From: Tropicimonas_B omnivorans
Lineage (GTDB): Bacteria > Pseudomonadota > Alphaproteobacteria > Rhodobacterales > Rhodobacteraceae
Reading direction: 5' to 3'
NCBI RefSeq assembly: GCF_031846565.1
Contig: NZ_JAVRHL010000003.1
Span: 496,001 to 560,000, forward strand
Length of the DNA: 64,000 nt
Shown here: positions 8,967 to 15,834 of the stretch, one piece after another
Layout of the letters: each line of letters starts with the position of its first letter
Numbering within the stretch: position 1 is the first letter of the stretch
Notes under the pieces: model-generated
The model's input: only the letters and a program-made list of their open reading frames with translations
What the model was told of the DNA's origin: nothing
Databases searched by the model: none
Made by a program: the position numbers and the translations under genes

Positions 8967-10058
8967 TCAGGCCGGCCGGAAGTGCTTGGAAAGCTTCAGG
9001 CCCTGGCCCTGGTAGTTCGACGCGATGCCGGAGCCGTAGAGCGTCCGTGGCGGCTCTGTCATGCGTTCGTAGATCAGTCGCCCGACGACTTGACCGTGCT
9101 CGAGCGCGAAGGGGCTCTCGTGGCAGCGGACCTCGAGCACGCCGCGCGCGCCGGCGCCGCCAGCGGCGGCATGACCGAAGCCCGGATCGAAGAAGCCGGC
9201 ATAATGCACGCGGAATTCGCCCACCATGGCGATGTAGGGTGCCATCTCCGCGGCGTAGCCGGGCGGAATGTGCACCGCCTCGCGGGAGACGAGGATATAG
9301 AAGGCGCCCGGATCGAGGATGATCCCGCCTCGATCGGAGCGGACCGGTTCCCAGAAGTCCGAGGCGTCGTAGGCGCCCGTCCGGGACAGGTCGATCACCC
9401 CGGCATGGGGCTTGGCGCGCCAGCCGGAAATCTCGCCTGCCTCCGGAGAAAGGTCGACCGAGAAGGCTAGGCCCTCGTCGATGGTCGCCTCGCCGGTCAC
9501 GAGACGGTCGGACGCATGAAGGGCGCGCAAAGCGTCGTCACCCAGCTTTGCCTCGCCGCGCCGGAAGCGGATCTGGTTGAGGCGAAGTCCGGGCGTTGCG
9601 AGGACGGAGAAGGAGCGGGGACAGATCTCGGCGTAGAGCGGACCGGTATAGTCTTCGGGCACCCGGTCGAACTCGGTGCCGCTATCGGCGATGGTTCGGG
9701 TGAGAAGGTCGAGACGGCCGGTCGAGCTCTTCGCGTTGGTGACGGCGGACAGGCCGGGGGGAAGGGACAGGCTCTCCATCAGGGGAACGACGTAGACGCA
9801 TCCCTTCTCCAGGATCGCGCCGCCGGTCAGGTCCATCTCGTGCATGGTGAAGTCGGCCAGCCGCTCCGCGACGCTGCGTCCGCGTCCGGGCAGGAAGGAC
9901 GCGCGGACGCGAAAGGCGCGGGTTCCGAGGCGCAGATCAAGGCTGGCGGGCTGGATCTGACCGTCCGCGAAAGGCTCCGGCGCGCGGATCTCGTGGCGCG
10001 CCGCCATCGCCTCGATGGCCTGTGCCGGCAGGACGCCCGTGCCGCCAGAGATCGTCAT
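8967..10058 (-). CDS. dcd: 2'-deoxycytidine 5'-triphosphate deaminase (long alphaproteobacterial type)
   Basis: Deaminates dCTP to dUTP for thymidylate supply. The 363-residue product is about twice the length of E. coli Dcd and looks like two tandem Dcd/dUTPase-fold halves, the form normal in alphaproteobacteria. The first half contains SLDLRLGTRAFRVRASFLPG and the active-site region AKSSTGRLDLLTRTIADSGTEFD. The second half contains FFDPGFGHAAAGGAGARGVLEVRCHE, a dUTPase-like beta core. ATG 10058 has a purine-rich Shine-Dalgarno (GGGGGAGG) upstream. The long frame beyond this start covers the tRNA-Pro gene and is not coding. Confidence 0.93.
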   Translation of the reverse strand: MTISGGTGVLPAQAIEAMAARHEIRAPEPFADGQIQPASLDLRLGTRAFRVRASFLPGRGRSVAERLADFTMHEMDLTGGAILEKGCVYVVPLMESLSLPPGLSAVTNAKSSTGRLDLLTRTIADSGTEFDRVPEDYTGPLYAEICPRSFSVLATPGLRLNQIRFRRGEAKLGDDALRALHASDRLVTGEATIDEGLAFSVDLSPEAGEISGWRAKPHAGVIDLSRTGAYDASDFWEPVRSDRGGIILDPGAFYILVSREAVHIPPGYAAEMAPYIAMVGEFRVHYAGFFDPGFGHAAAGGAGARGVLEVRCHESPFALEHGQVVGRLIYERMTEPPRTLYGSGIASNYQGQGLKLSKHFRPA

Positions 10059-10079
10059 GCGCCGCCTCCCCCGAAAGCG

Positions 10080-10111
10080 AAACGCCCGCCGCCTTGCGGC
10101 GCGGGCGTTCG
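10080..10111 (-). terminator. Probable intrinsic terminator of tRNA-Pro
   Basis: A GC-rich stem with arms near AACGCCCGC and GCGGGCGTT lies just 3' of the tRNA-Pro gene on the reverse strand, between it and dcd. A short T run (GCGTTTCG) follows on that strand. It would end tRNA transcription before dcd; the weak U tract makes partial readthrough into dcd possible. Confidence 0.55.
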
Positions 10112-10114
10112 AAT

Positions 10115-10191
10115 TGGTCGGGCTAGCAGGACTCGAACCTGCGACCTTCCGTCCCCCAGACGGACGCGCTACCAGGCTGCGCCATAGCCCG
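10115..10191 (-). tRNA. tRNA-Pro (anticodon GGG)
   Basis: Read on the reverse strand, the 77-nt gene folds into a cloverleaf. The acceptor stem is CGGGCTA/TAGCCCG with discriminator A and an encoded CCA end. The D arm is GCGCAGCCTGGTAGCGC and the anticodon stem TCCGT/ACGGA encloses loop CTGGGGG. The T arm is GCAGGTTCGAATCCTGC. Anticodon GGG reads CCC/CCU proline codons. Confidence 0.97.
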
Positions 10192-10334
10192 ACGCCGAGC
10201 CGTGATAGCGATTTTGCCGGGGAGCGCAAGCGTGAATTCCGGTGGGTCCTGCGCCTTTCCGCGGCGTGATGGGGCGTCGCTCCACCGCATGGAAATCCTC
10301 GGGAGGAGCCGAGGGGCAGGGCGGTTTGCCCGTT

Positions 10335-11564
10335 TCACTTTTCTGCAAATACCCCGGGGTCCGGGGCAGCGCCCCGGCGGGTGGCCATCCCGCGCCGCAC
10401 TGCGAGGGAGGGGCGAAGCTCGCGAGGAGGGAAGGTGGCGTCCGGCCAATCGTCGTGGCGGGCGGCAATCGCGGAGCGATAGAGGCGCTCGTAGGCGCCC
10501 GTCATCGCCGCCGCGGTAAAGCGCTCCTCGACGCGGGCGCGGCAGGCGGCGCGGTCGATCCCGGCGGCGGCCTTCATGGCGGAGGCGAGGGCGGCGGGAT
10601 CGTCCGGAGGGGCAAAGGTGCCGCAGGGGCCGAGAACCTCGCGCATGGCGCCCATATCCGTTGCGGCGACCGGTGTGCCGCAAGCGAGGGATTCGATGGC
10701 CGTCAGGCCGAAGGGCTCGTCCCAGAGAGGTGTGGCGAGGCACACCGAGGCGCGGCCGATCCTCCGCGCGAGATCCGCGCCGCTCAGGTGGCCGCCATAG
10801 TGCACGGCGTCTCCGAGACGGGGGCGGATGGCGCTCTCGAAGTAGTCCGGGTCCTCGATCGCGCCGAAGAGGGTGAGCGGGATGCGCGCGATGCGGGCGG
10901 CCTCGGCCGCGAGATGGGGGCCCTTGTTGGGCGCGATGCGGCCGAACCAGACTGCGGTGCCGTCTCCTTCAGGGGAGTAGGGCCAGTCCGCGGGATCGAT
11001 CCCGTTCGGGACCACATGCGCCCAGTCCGGCATTCCGTCCGGCCAGTAGCGCCCCGACTGGACCTCCGAGGTGATCGTGAAGGGGGCGAAGGGCGCGCCC
11101 GAATCCCTGGCGACGCGATCCAGCGGGTTGAAGGGCGGCACGTGGAGCGAGGTCACCATCGGGTGACGCGTGACACGCGCCCAGCGGGGCGGGTAGCGAT
11201 GCAGGCCGTTGTTGTGGACGACGTCGAAGCTGCCGGCCCCGATCTGAACCAGCGCAGCGGCATGGGCGTCATCCAGCCACGCGTTCAGGCGGTCCGTGCC
11301 GTGGTGGTCGCGCCAGGGCAGGACGGCATCGTAATGGACGTCACAGATCGCCGAGAGGGGCAGAGCGGGGTCGCTGTCCCCCGAGGCGAAGAGGGTCACA
11401 TCGTGGCCGCGTGCGATGAGTGCGCGGCACAGGTGCCAGGAATGGGCCTCCATGCCGCCCATGAAGGGCGGAGCGATGGGATGGCGCAGATGTGCAAGAA
11501 GGGCGATGCGCAGGGGGCGTGCGTCGCCCGGTCCGGCACTTTGCTCTGTCATCGGGGTGTTCAT
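10335..11564 (-). CDS. GT4-family glycosyltransferase
   Basis: A 409-residue cytosolic or peripheral glycosyltransferase of the GT-B fold. The N-terminal acceptor domain begins RIALLAHLRHPIAPPFMGGMEAHSWHL, the usual glycine-rich opening of GT4 enzymes. The C-terminal donor domain shows WFGRIAPNKGPHLAAEAA and the EX7E-type signature around DEPFGLTAIESLACGTPVAATD. Acceptor and donor sugars are unknown; exopolysaccharide or glycolipid synthesis is plausible. ATG 11564 has AGGA upstream. The last residues (PDPGVFAEK) are encoded by a GC-rich palindromic element and are probably a late extension. The gene is divergent from acpP. Confidence 0.9.
   Translation of the reverse strand: MNTPMTEQSAGPGDARPLRIALLAHLRHPIAPPFMGGMEAHSWHLCRALIARGHDVTLFASGDSDPALPLSAICDVHYDAVLPWRDHHGTDRLNAWLDDAHAAALVQIGAGSFDVVHNNGLHRYPPRWARVTRHPMVTSLHVPPFNPLDRVARDSGAPFAPFTITSEVQSGRYWPDGMPDWAHVVPNGIDPADWPYSPEGDGTAVWFGRIAPNKGPHLAAEAARIARIPLTLFGAIEDPDYFESAIRPRLGDAVHYGGHLSGADLARRIGRASVCLATPLWDEPFGLTAIESLACGTPVAATDMGAMREVLGPCGTFAPPDDPAALASAMKAAAGIDRAACRARVEERFTAAAMTGAYERLYRSAIAARHDDWPDATFPPRELRPSLAVRRGMATRRGAAPDPGVFAEK
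10351..10377. repeat. GC-rich palindromic element at the glycosyltransferase 3' end
   Basis: The perfect 10-bp palindrome ACCCCGGGGT (10351-10360) is followed directly by a 7-bp perfect hairpin, CCGGGGC-AGC-GCCCCGG (10361-10377). It lies inside the last codons of the glycosyltransferase gene. From memory, similar 'CCCCGGGGTATTT' ends are frequent at gene ends in Rhodobacterales genomes. Only one copy is seen in this window, so repeat status is inference. Confidence 0.4.
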
Positions 11565-11740
11565 GGCGGATCCTCGTCCCTCTTGCGGATGCGAACGGCC
11601 ATGGGGAAGGCGGGTTCCGCCCCGGGGGATCCGGGCCCGGGCCGCATCCGGCGAAGTCGGGCACAAAGCGTTTGCATCGGAAACCGGGTATGCTATCGGG
11701 ATGCGCACCCTGACACCTTCGGGTTTCGGGGAAGTAGATA

Positions 11741-11769
11741 TTGACGACCGCCCGCGCTCACGGGTACGG
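11741..11769 (+). promoter_or_regulatory. Possible acpP promoter
   Basis: TTGACG at 11741-11746 matches the alphaproteobacterial -35 consensus. A 17-bp spacer leads to a weak -10 (GTACGG, 11764-11769), about 70 bp upstream of the acpP start. Only the -35 is convincing. Confidence 0.3.
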
Positions 11770-11841
11770 CGCCAGAGACCCGCCCTCGCGGCGGACGGAC
11801 CATCCCAGGGGCAGATGTCCCGCCTGATACGAGGAAATGAC

Positions 11842-12078
11842 ATGAGCGACGACATCGCGGATCGCGTGCGCAAGATCGTGGTCGAGCACCTGAGCGTGGA
11901 AGAAGAGAAGGTGACCGAGAGCGCCTCCTTCATCGACGACCTTGGCGCCGACAGCCTCGACACTGTCGAGCTTGTCATGGCGTTCGAGGAAGAGTTCGGC
12001 ATCGAGATTCCGGACGACGCCGCCGAGACGATCCAGACCTTCGGCGATGCCGTGCGCTTCATCAAGGAAGCCCAGTAA
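11842..12078 (+). CDS. acpP: Acyl carrier protein
   Basis: A 78-residue, highly acidic cytosolic carrier of growing fatty-acyl chains. The 4'-phosphopantetheine attachment site is Ser38 in the invariant DSL motif (GADSLDTVELVMAFEEEFGIEI). The helical pattern and length are standard for AcpP. ATG 11842 has GAGGAAA upstream. In many alphaproteobacteria acpP is followed directly by fabF and mltG; here a Dps gene with its own leader is inserted between acpP and fabF. An intrinsic terminator just after acpP suggests separate transcription and high expression. Confidence 0.98.
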   Translation: MSDDIADRVRKIVVEHLSVEEEKVTESASFIDDLGADSLDTVELVMAFEEEFGIEIPDDAAETIQTFGDAVRFIKEAQ

Positions 12079-12116
12079 GATCAGGCCGGCCCTTCGGGGC
12101 CTCCGGCTGCAATTGG

Positions 12117-12143
12117 CGGCGCTCCTCCGGGGGCGCCGTTTTT
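12117..12143 (+). terminator. Intrinsic terminator of acpP
   Basis: The stem CGGCGC/GCGCCG (12117-12122 and 12133-12138) around a 10-nt loop is followed by TTTTT at 12139-12143. It lies 38 bp after the acpP stop and before the Dps gene. Confidence 0.85.
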
Positions 12144-12269
12144 CGTTTCCGCGCTTCGCTTACGTCGCTCCCCGCCACCCCGGTGACGCGGCGATGCGCA
12201 GGGGTGGCGGAACCCTCGCGGCGCCGGCTCGTTCCACCGTCAAGACTTGCCTGTGGAAGGAGTACCGCA

Positions 12270-12743
12270 ATGCCCGTGAAGGGACTGAACGACAACGCCA
12301 TCAAGACCGCCATCGAGACGCTTCAGACGAGCCTCACCGAGGTCATCGCTCTCAAGCTCGCGCTCAAGCAGGCGCACTGGAACATGAAGGGCCCGCAGTT
12401 CATCGGCGTGCACGAGCTGCTCGATGCCATCTACGACCGGACCCACGAATCCTCCGACACCATCGCCGAGCGGATCCAGATTCTCGGCGGCGTCGCGAAG
12501 GGTACGCTGGAGACGACGGCCGAAGGCGTCGGCATGACGCCGTATCCGACGGATCTCGTGGATGTGCTCGACCATGTCGAGGCTCTGTCGGATCGCTTCT
12601 CCTATGTGGGCGGTGTGATCCGCGAGGGGATCGACACCTGCTCCGAAGCGGGCGAGGACGATTCCGAGGATCTGCTGACCGAGGTGTCCCGCCAGATCGA
12701 CAAGGACATGTGGTTCATCGAAGCGCATATCAAACGCCCCTGA
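12270..12743 (+). CDS. dps: Dps-family DNA-protecting ferritin-like protein
   Basis: A 157-residue four-helix protein of the Dps/ferritin superfamily. Dps proteins form dodecamers that oxidise and store iron and protect DNA from peroxide. The ferroxidase signature is clear: AHWNMKGPQFIGVHELLD near residue 32, followed by RTHESSDTIAERI, which supplies the His, Asp and Glu ligands. The N terminus is short and only mildly basic, so DNA binding is uncertain. ATG 12270 has GGAAGGAG upstream. The gene has an acpP terminator before it and a hairpin after it, so it is probably a single-gene unit; no OxyR-type site was identified. Confidence 0.95.
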   Translation: MPVKGLNDNAIKTAIETLQTSLTEVIALKLALKQAHWNMKGPQFIGVHELLDAIYDRTHESSDTIAERIQILGGVAKGTLETTAEGVGMTPYPTDLVDVLDHVEALSDRFSYVGGVIREGIDTCSEAGEDDSEDLLTEVSRQIDKDMWFIEAHIKRP

Positions 12744-12763
12744 TTCCCGGGGCACGATCACGT

Positions 12764-12784
12764 CCGGCGGCGGACCGCCGCCGG
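12764..12784 (+). terminator. GC hairpin after dps
   Basis: Near-perfect inverted repeat CCGGCGGCGG-A-CCGCCGCCGG, 20 bp after the dps stop. It lacks a T run, so it may be a weak terminator or an mRNA 3' end stabiliser. It lies close to the fabF promoter region. Confidence 0.4.
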
Positions 12785-12850
12785 GCCTTGCCGATCACGG
12801 CCCCTGTCCTGTATTCGGATCACCGATAAAGACCGAGAGGGGCAGAGCTT

Positions 12851-14110
12851 ATGCGGCGAGTAGTTGTGACGGGACTGGGCATGGTGACCCCCCTGGCCTG
12901 CGGCGTCGAGGAGACGTGGACGCGGCTTCTCAAGGGGCAGTCCGGAGCGGGCCCGATCACCCGGTTCGACGCCAGCCATCTCGCGACGACCTACGCCTGC
13001 GAAATTCCCCATGGCGACGGCTCGGACGGCTCCTTCAACCCCGATGACTGGATGTCCTCCAAGGAGCGTCGGAAGGTCGACGATTTCATCCTTTACGGCA
13101 TGGCGGCGGCGCAGCAGGCGGTCGAGGCGTCCGGTTGGACCCCCGAGACCGACGAGGACCGGGAGCGCACCGGCGTGATGATCGGATCCGGTATCGGCGG
13201 CCTGAATTCGATTGCCGACACGGCGGTCCTGATCAAGGAGAAGGGCGCGCGGCGCGTCTCCCCGTTCTTCATCCCGGGCGCTCTGATCAACCTCATCAGC
13301 GGCCAGGTCTCCATACGGTACGGGTTCAAGGGCCCGAACCATGCGGTCGTGACTGCTTGTTCGACCGGTGCGCATGCCATCGGCGACGCGGCGCGGCTGA
13401 TCATGCTCGGCGATGCCGACGTGATGGTGGCCGGCGGCGCGGAAAGCCCCATCAGCGAGATCGGGATCGCCGGCTTCAACGCCTGCAAGGCGCTTTCCAC
13501 CAAGCGGGCGGACGAGCCCGAGAAGGCCAGCCGCCCCTATGATGCGGGCCGTGACGGCTTCGTGATGGGCGAGGGGGCGGGTGTCGTGGTGCTCGAGGAA
13601 TACGAGCATGCCAAGGCTCGGGGCGCGACGATCCATGCCGAGATCCTGGGCTACGGCATGTCGGGCGATGCCTACCATATCACCGCGCCGTCCGAGACCG
13701 GGGACGGGGCGGAGCGGTCCATGCGGGCGGCGCTGCGAAGCGCTGGCCTAGAGCCCTCCGCCATCAACTACATCAACGCTCACGGCACCAGTACCATGGC
13801 TGACGTGATCGAGCTCGGCGCGGTCGAACGGATGCTTGGCGATGCGGCGGGGGCGACTTCCATGTCCTCCACGAAAAGCGCCATCGGCCATCTTCTCGGG
13901 GCCGCGGGCGCCGTGGAGGCGATCTTCTGCATCCTTGCGATCCGGGACGGCATCGCGCCGCCGACGATCAACCTCGAAACGCCCGCCGTCGAAAGCGCCA
14001 TCGACCTCGTCCCCAATGAGGCGCGGACGCGGACGATCGACACTGTCCTGTCCAACAGCTTCGGCTTCGGCGGGACCAATGCCAGCCTCGTGATGGGACG
14101 CGCGAGCTGA
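12851..14110 (+). CDS. fabF: Beta-ketoacyl-ACP synthase II
   Basis: Condensing enzyme that elongates acyl-ACP with malonyl-ACP in the cytosol. The 419-residue thiolase-fold product has the catalytic Cys170 in VTACSTGAHAIGDA, His311 in INAHGTSTMAD and His347 in KSAIGHLLGAAGA, with the conserved Lys342. The C-terminal FGFGGTNASLV motif is intact. The start RRVVVTGLGMVTPL is typical. The stop overlaps the mltG start by one base (TGATG), a junction widely conserved in alphaproteobacteria. Confidence 0.98.
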   Translation: MRRVVVTGLGMVTPLACGVEETWTRLLKGQSGAGPITRFDASHLATTYACEIPHGDGSDGSFNPDDWMSSKERRKVDDFILYGMAAAQQAVEASGWTPETDEDRERTGVMIGSGIGGLNSIADTAVLIKEKGARRVSPFFIPGALINLISGQVSIRYGFKGPNHAVVTACSTGAHAIGDAARLIMLGDADVMVAGGAESPISEIGIAGFNACKALSTKRADEPEKASRPYDAGRDGFVMGEGAGVVVLEEYEHAKARGATIHAEILGYGMSGDAYHITAPSETGDGAERSMRAALRSAGLEPSAINYINAHGTSTMADVIELGAVERMLGDAAGATSMSSTKSAIGHLLGAAGAVEAIFCILAIRDGIAPPTINLETPAVESAIDLVPNEARTRTIDTVLSNSFGFGGTNASLVMGRAS

Positions 14111-15270
14111 TGAGCAGAGCCATCGCCTCCAATGCTTTGACGATCTTCGTCATCCTGCTGCTCGCCGTTGCGGGCGCCATCGCCTGGGCGAAATCCTCCT
14201 GGACCTCCGAGGGGCCGCTGACCCAGGCGATTTGCGTCGAGGTGCCCCCGGGTTCCTCCATGCTGCGTGTCAGCAACAACCTGGCGGAGCAGGGCGCGGT
14301 GGCGAGCGCATCGCTGTTCCGGATGGGTGCGAACTATACCGAACGGTCAGGCCTTCTGAAGGCCGGCAGCTTCCTGATCGAGCCGGGCGCCTCGATGGAG
14401 CAGATCGCCATGGCGGTGACGGAGAGCGGGCGGTCGACCTGCGGCACGGAGATCAACTTCCGGATCGGCGTGTTGGAAGCGGACATGATCGTGCGCGAAC
14501 TCGACCCCGAGACGCAGCGCTACGAGGAAGTCGCCGACTTCATCCCCGGGGCCGAAGGCGTCGAGACGCCGGCGGAATATACCGAGGCGGCGAATGCCAC
14601 CGGCACGCGGTTCCGGGTGACGGTGGCCGAAGGGGCGACGAGCTGGCAGGTGATCGACGCGCTGAAGCGAGCCGATTTCCTGGGCGGGGAGAGCGGAGAC
14701 GTGCCGCCGGAAGGCTCGCTCGCTCCGTACAGCTACGAGGTTCAGCCGGGAACCGATCGCGGTGAACTCGTGGCGTCGATGCAGGCGCGTCAGGCGACGA
14801 TCCTCGAAGAGTTGTGGCAGGAGCGGGTGGACGGCCTTCCGCTCGAGACGCCGGAAGAGGCGATGATCCTCGCGTCGATCATCGAGAAGGAAACCGGCGT
14901 GCCCGAAGAGCGGCGCCAGGTGGCGAGCGTGTTCGTCAACCGGCTCGAGCGGGGGATGCGCTTGCAGACCGACCCGACCGTGATCTACGGGATCACGGAG
15001 GGCGAGGGCGCGCTTGGGCGCGGACTTCGCCGGAGCGAACTGGACCGGGCGACGCCTTACAACACCTACGTGATCGAAGGGCTGCCACCGACGCCGATCG
15101 CCAATCCGGGCCGCGAAAGCATCGCGGCGGCGCTGGACCCGGCGAGCACCGATTACGTGTTCTTCGTCGCCGACGGTACCGGCGGGCACGCCTTTGCGGA
15201 GACGCTGGCCGAGCACAACGAGAACGTGGCGCGCTGGCGGCAGGTCGAGGCCGAGCGGACGGCGAACTGA
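14110..15270 (+). CDS. mltG: Endolytic murein transglycosylase MltG
   Basis: Inner-membrane lytic transglycosylase that cleaves nascent glycan strands and terminates peptidoglycan elongation. The 386-residue protein has one N-terminal membrane anchor (about residues 9-27, LTIFVILLLAVAGAIAW) followed by a periplasmic LysM-like and YceG domain. The catalytic motif is SIIEKETG around residue 259, followed by FVNRLERGMRLQTDPTVIYG and YNTYVIEGLPPTPIANPG, both highly conserved. Start ATG 14110 is coupled to fabF. The gene lies immediately upstream of the GTA control region and shows nothing unusual. Confidence 0.96.
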   Translation: MSRAIASNALTIFVILLLAVAGAIAWAKSSWTSEGPLTQAICVEVPPGSSMLRVSNNLAEQGAVASASLFRMGANYTERSGLLKAGSFLIEPGASMEQIAMAVTESGRSTCGTEINFRIGVLEADMIVRELDPETQRYEEVADFIPGAEGVETPAEYTEAANATGTRFRVTVAEGATSWQVIDALKRADFLGGESGDVPPEGSLAPYSYEVQPGTDRGELVASMQARQATILEELWQERVDGLPLETPEEAMILASIIEKETGVPEERRQVASVFVNRLERGMRLQTDPTVIYGITEGEGALGRGLRRSELDRATPYNTYVIEGLPPTPIANPGRESIAAALDPASTDYVFFVADGTGGHAFAETLAEHNENVARWRQVEAERTAN

Positions 15271-15289
15271 TCCCGGGTTCGCGGGCGAT

Positions 15290-15318
15290 CACGGGGGGCA
15301 CCGTACGGTGCCCCCGTG
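15290..15318. promoter_or_regulatory. Long palindrome upstream of the GTA promoter
   Basis: A 22-bp perfect palindrome occupies 15294-15315, centred on CCGTACGG. It extends to about 14-bp arms (CACG.../...CGTG) if one extra G on the left is allowed. It starts 20 bp after the mltG stop, has no T run, and ends 18 bp before a -35 box. Its centre would sit about 68 bp upstream of the predicted transcription start, a usual place for an activator site. It could equally be the mltG transcript-end hairpin. Confidence 0.55.
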
Positions 15319-15336
15319 CACACGTTCAGATTGTGC

Positions 15337-15365
15337 TTGACTTTGCGAACGCCCTTAGGTAGAAC
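15337..15365 (+). promoter_or_regulatory. Sigma70-like promoter in front of the GTA cluster
   Basis: TTGACT (15337-15342), a 17-bp spacer and TAGAAC (15360-15365) form a good housekeeping-type promoter, with transcription expected from about 15372. It is the best promoter match seen before the GTA genes. The transcript would run straight into the terminator at 15392. Confidence 0.6.
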
Positions 15366-15391
15366 AAAGGCAAGCTGGAAGACATGGGCAA

Positions 15392-15424
15392 GCGGCAGAC
15401 CGGAAACGGTCTCGCCGCTTTTTT
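15392..15424 (+). terminator. Strong intrinsic terminator between promoter and GTA g1
   Basis: The stem is GCGGC-A-GACC pairing with GGTC-T-GCCGC (one bulged C), closed by a GGAAAC loop and followed by six T at 15419-15424. It would end mltG readthrough and also stop transcripts from the promoter at 15337 after about 50 nt, making a short RNA or an attenuated GTA leader. Confidence 0.85.
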
Positions 15425-15471
15425 CGTTGTTGCACACGTCCTCCGGCGCTTTCAAAAGGGGAGCTTTCTCA

Positions 15472-15834
15472 TTGGATATCGACGAGGGGACCGGCGGATC
15501 GGAAGATCCGGCCGAAGAACTCGCTCGTGCGTCGATCCGGTTCAGGAGCCATGCGAAGGAACTGACGGAGATCGTTCGCGAAATCGACGCGGGGAATACG
15601 GATCGCGCACGCCGGCTCGGCAGCGCGATCGCCGAGATCAGGCGGGCTGCCGGATTGCTGGATGAACTGGCGCGATACACGGCGGCGAAAGATACTCGAA
15701 GCAAGGGTGGCATGAATGAAGCGACCTGCGGAACAGTCGACCTCGCGGACGTCAGAGAGGAGATCGGGCGCCGCCTGGATCGCCTCAAAGGAGAGCGCCC
15801 TGGAAGCGGCGTTTCTAGAGAGCCTGAGCGATGA
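15472..15834 (+). CDS. GTA small terminase subunit (g1-like)
   Basis: A 120-residue protein at the first position of the GTA cluster. It is predicted to be mostly helical, with an acidic N terminus (DIDEGTGGSEDPAEELARASIRF) and a coiled-coil-like centre (EIVREIDAGNTDRARRLGSAIAEIRRA). Position, size and helix content match RcGTA gp1, the non-specific small terminase that helps start DNA packaging. TTG 15472 is preferred because AAAAGGGGAG lies 8 nt upstream and no ATG fits; the frame is open further upstream across the terminator. It overlaps the large terminase reading frame. Sequence conservation of this gene is low in the family, so the call rests mainly on position. Confidence 0.7.
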   Translation: MDIDEGTGGSEDPAEELARASIRFRSHAKELTEIVREIDAGNTDRARRLGSAIAEIRRAAGLLDELARYTAAKDTRSKGGMNEATCGTVDLADVREEIGRRLDRLKGERPGSGVSREPER

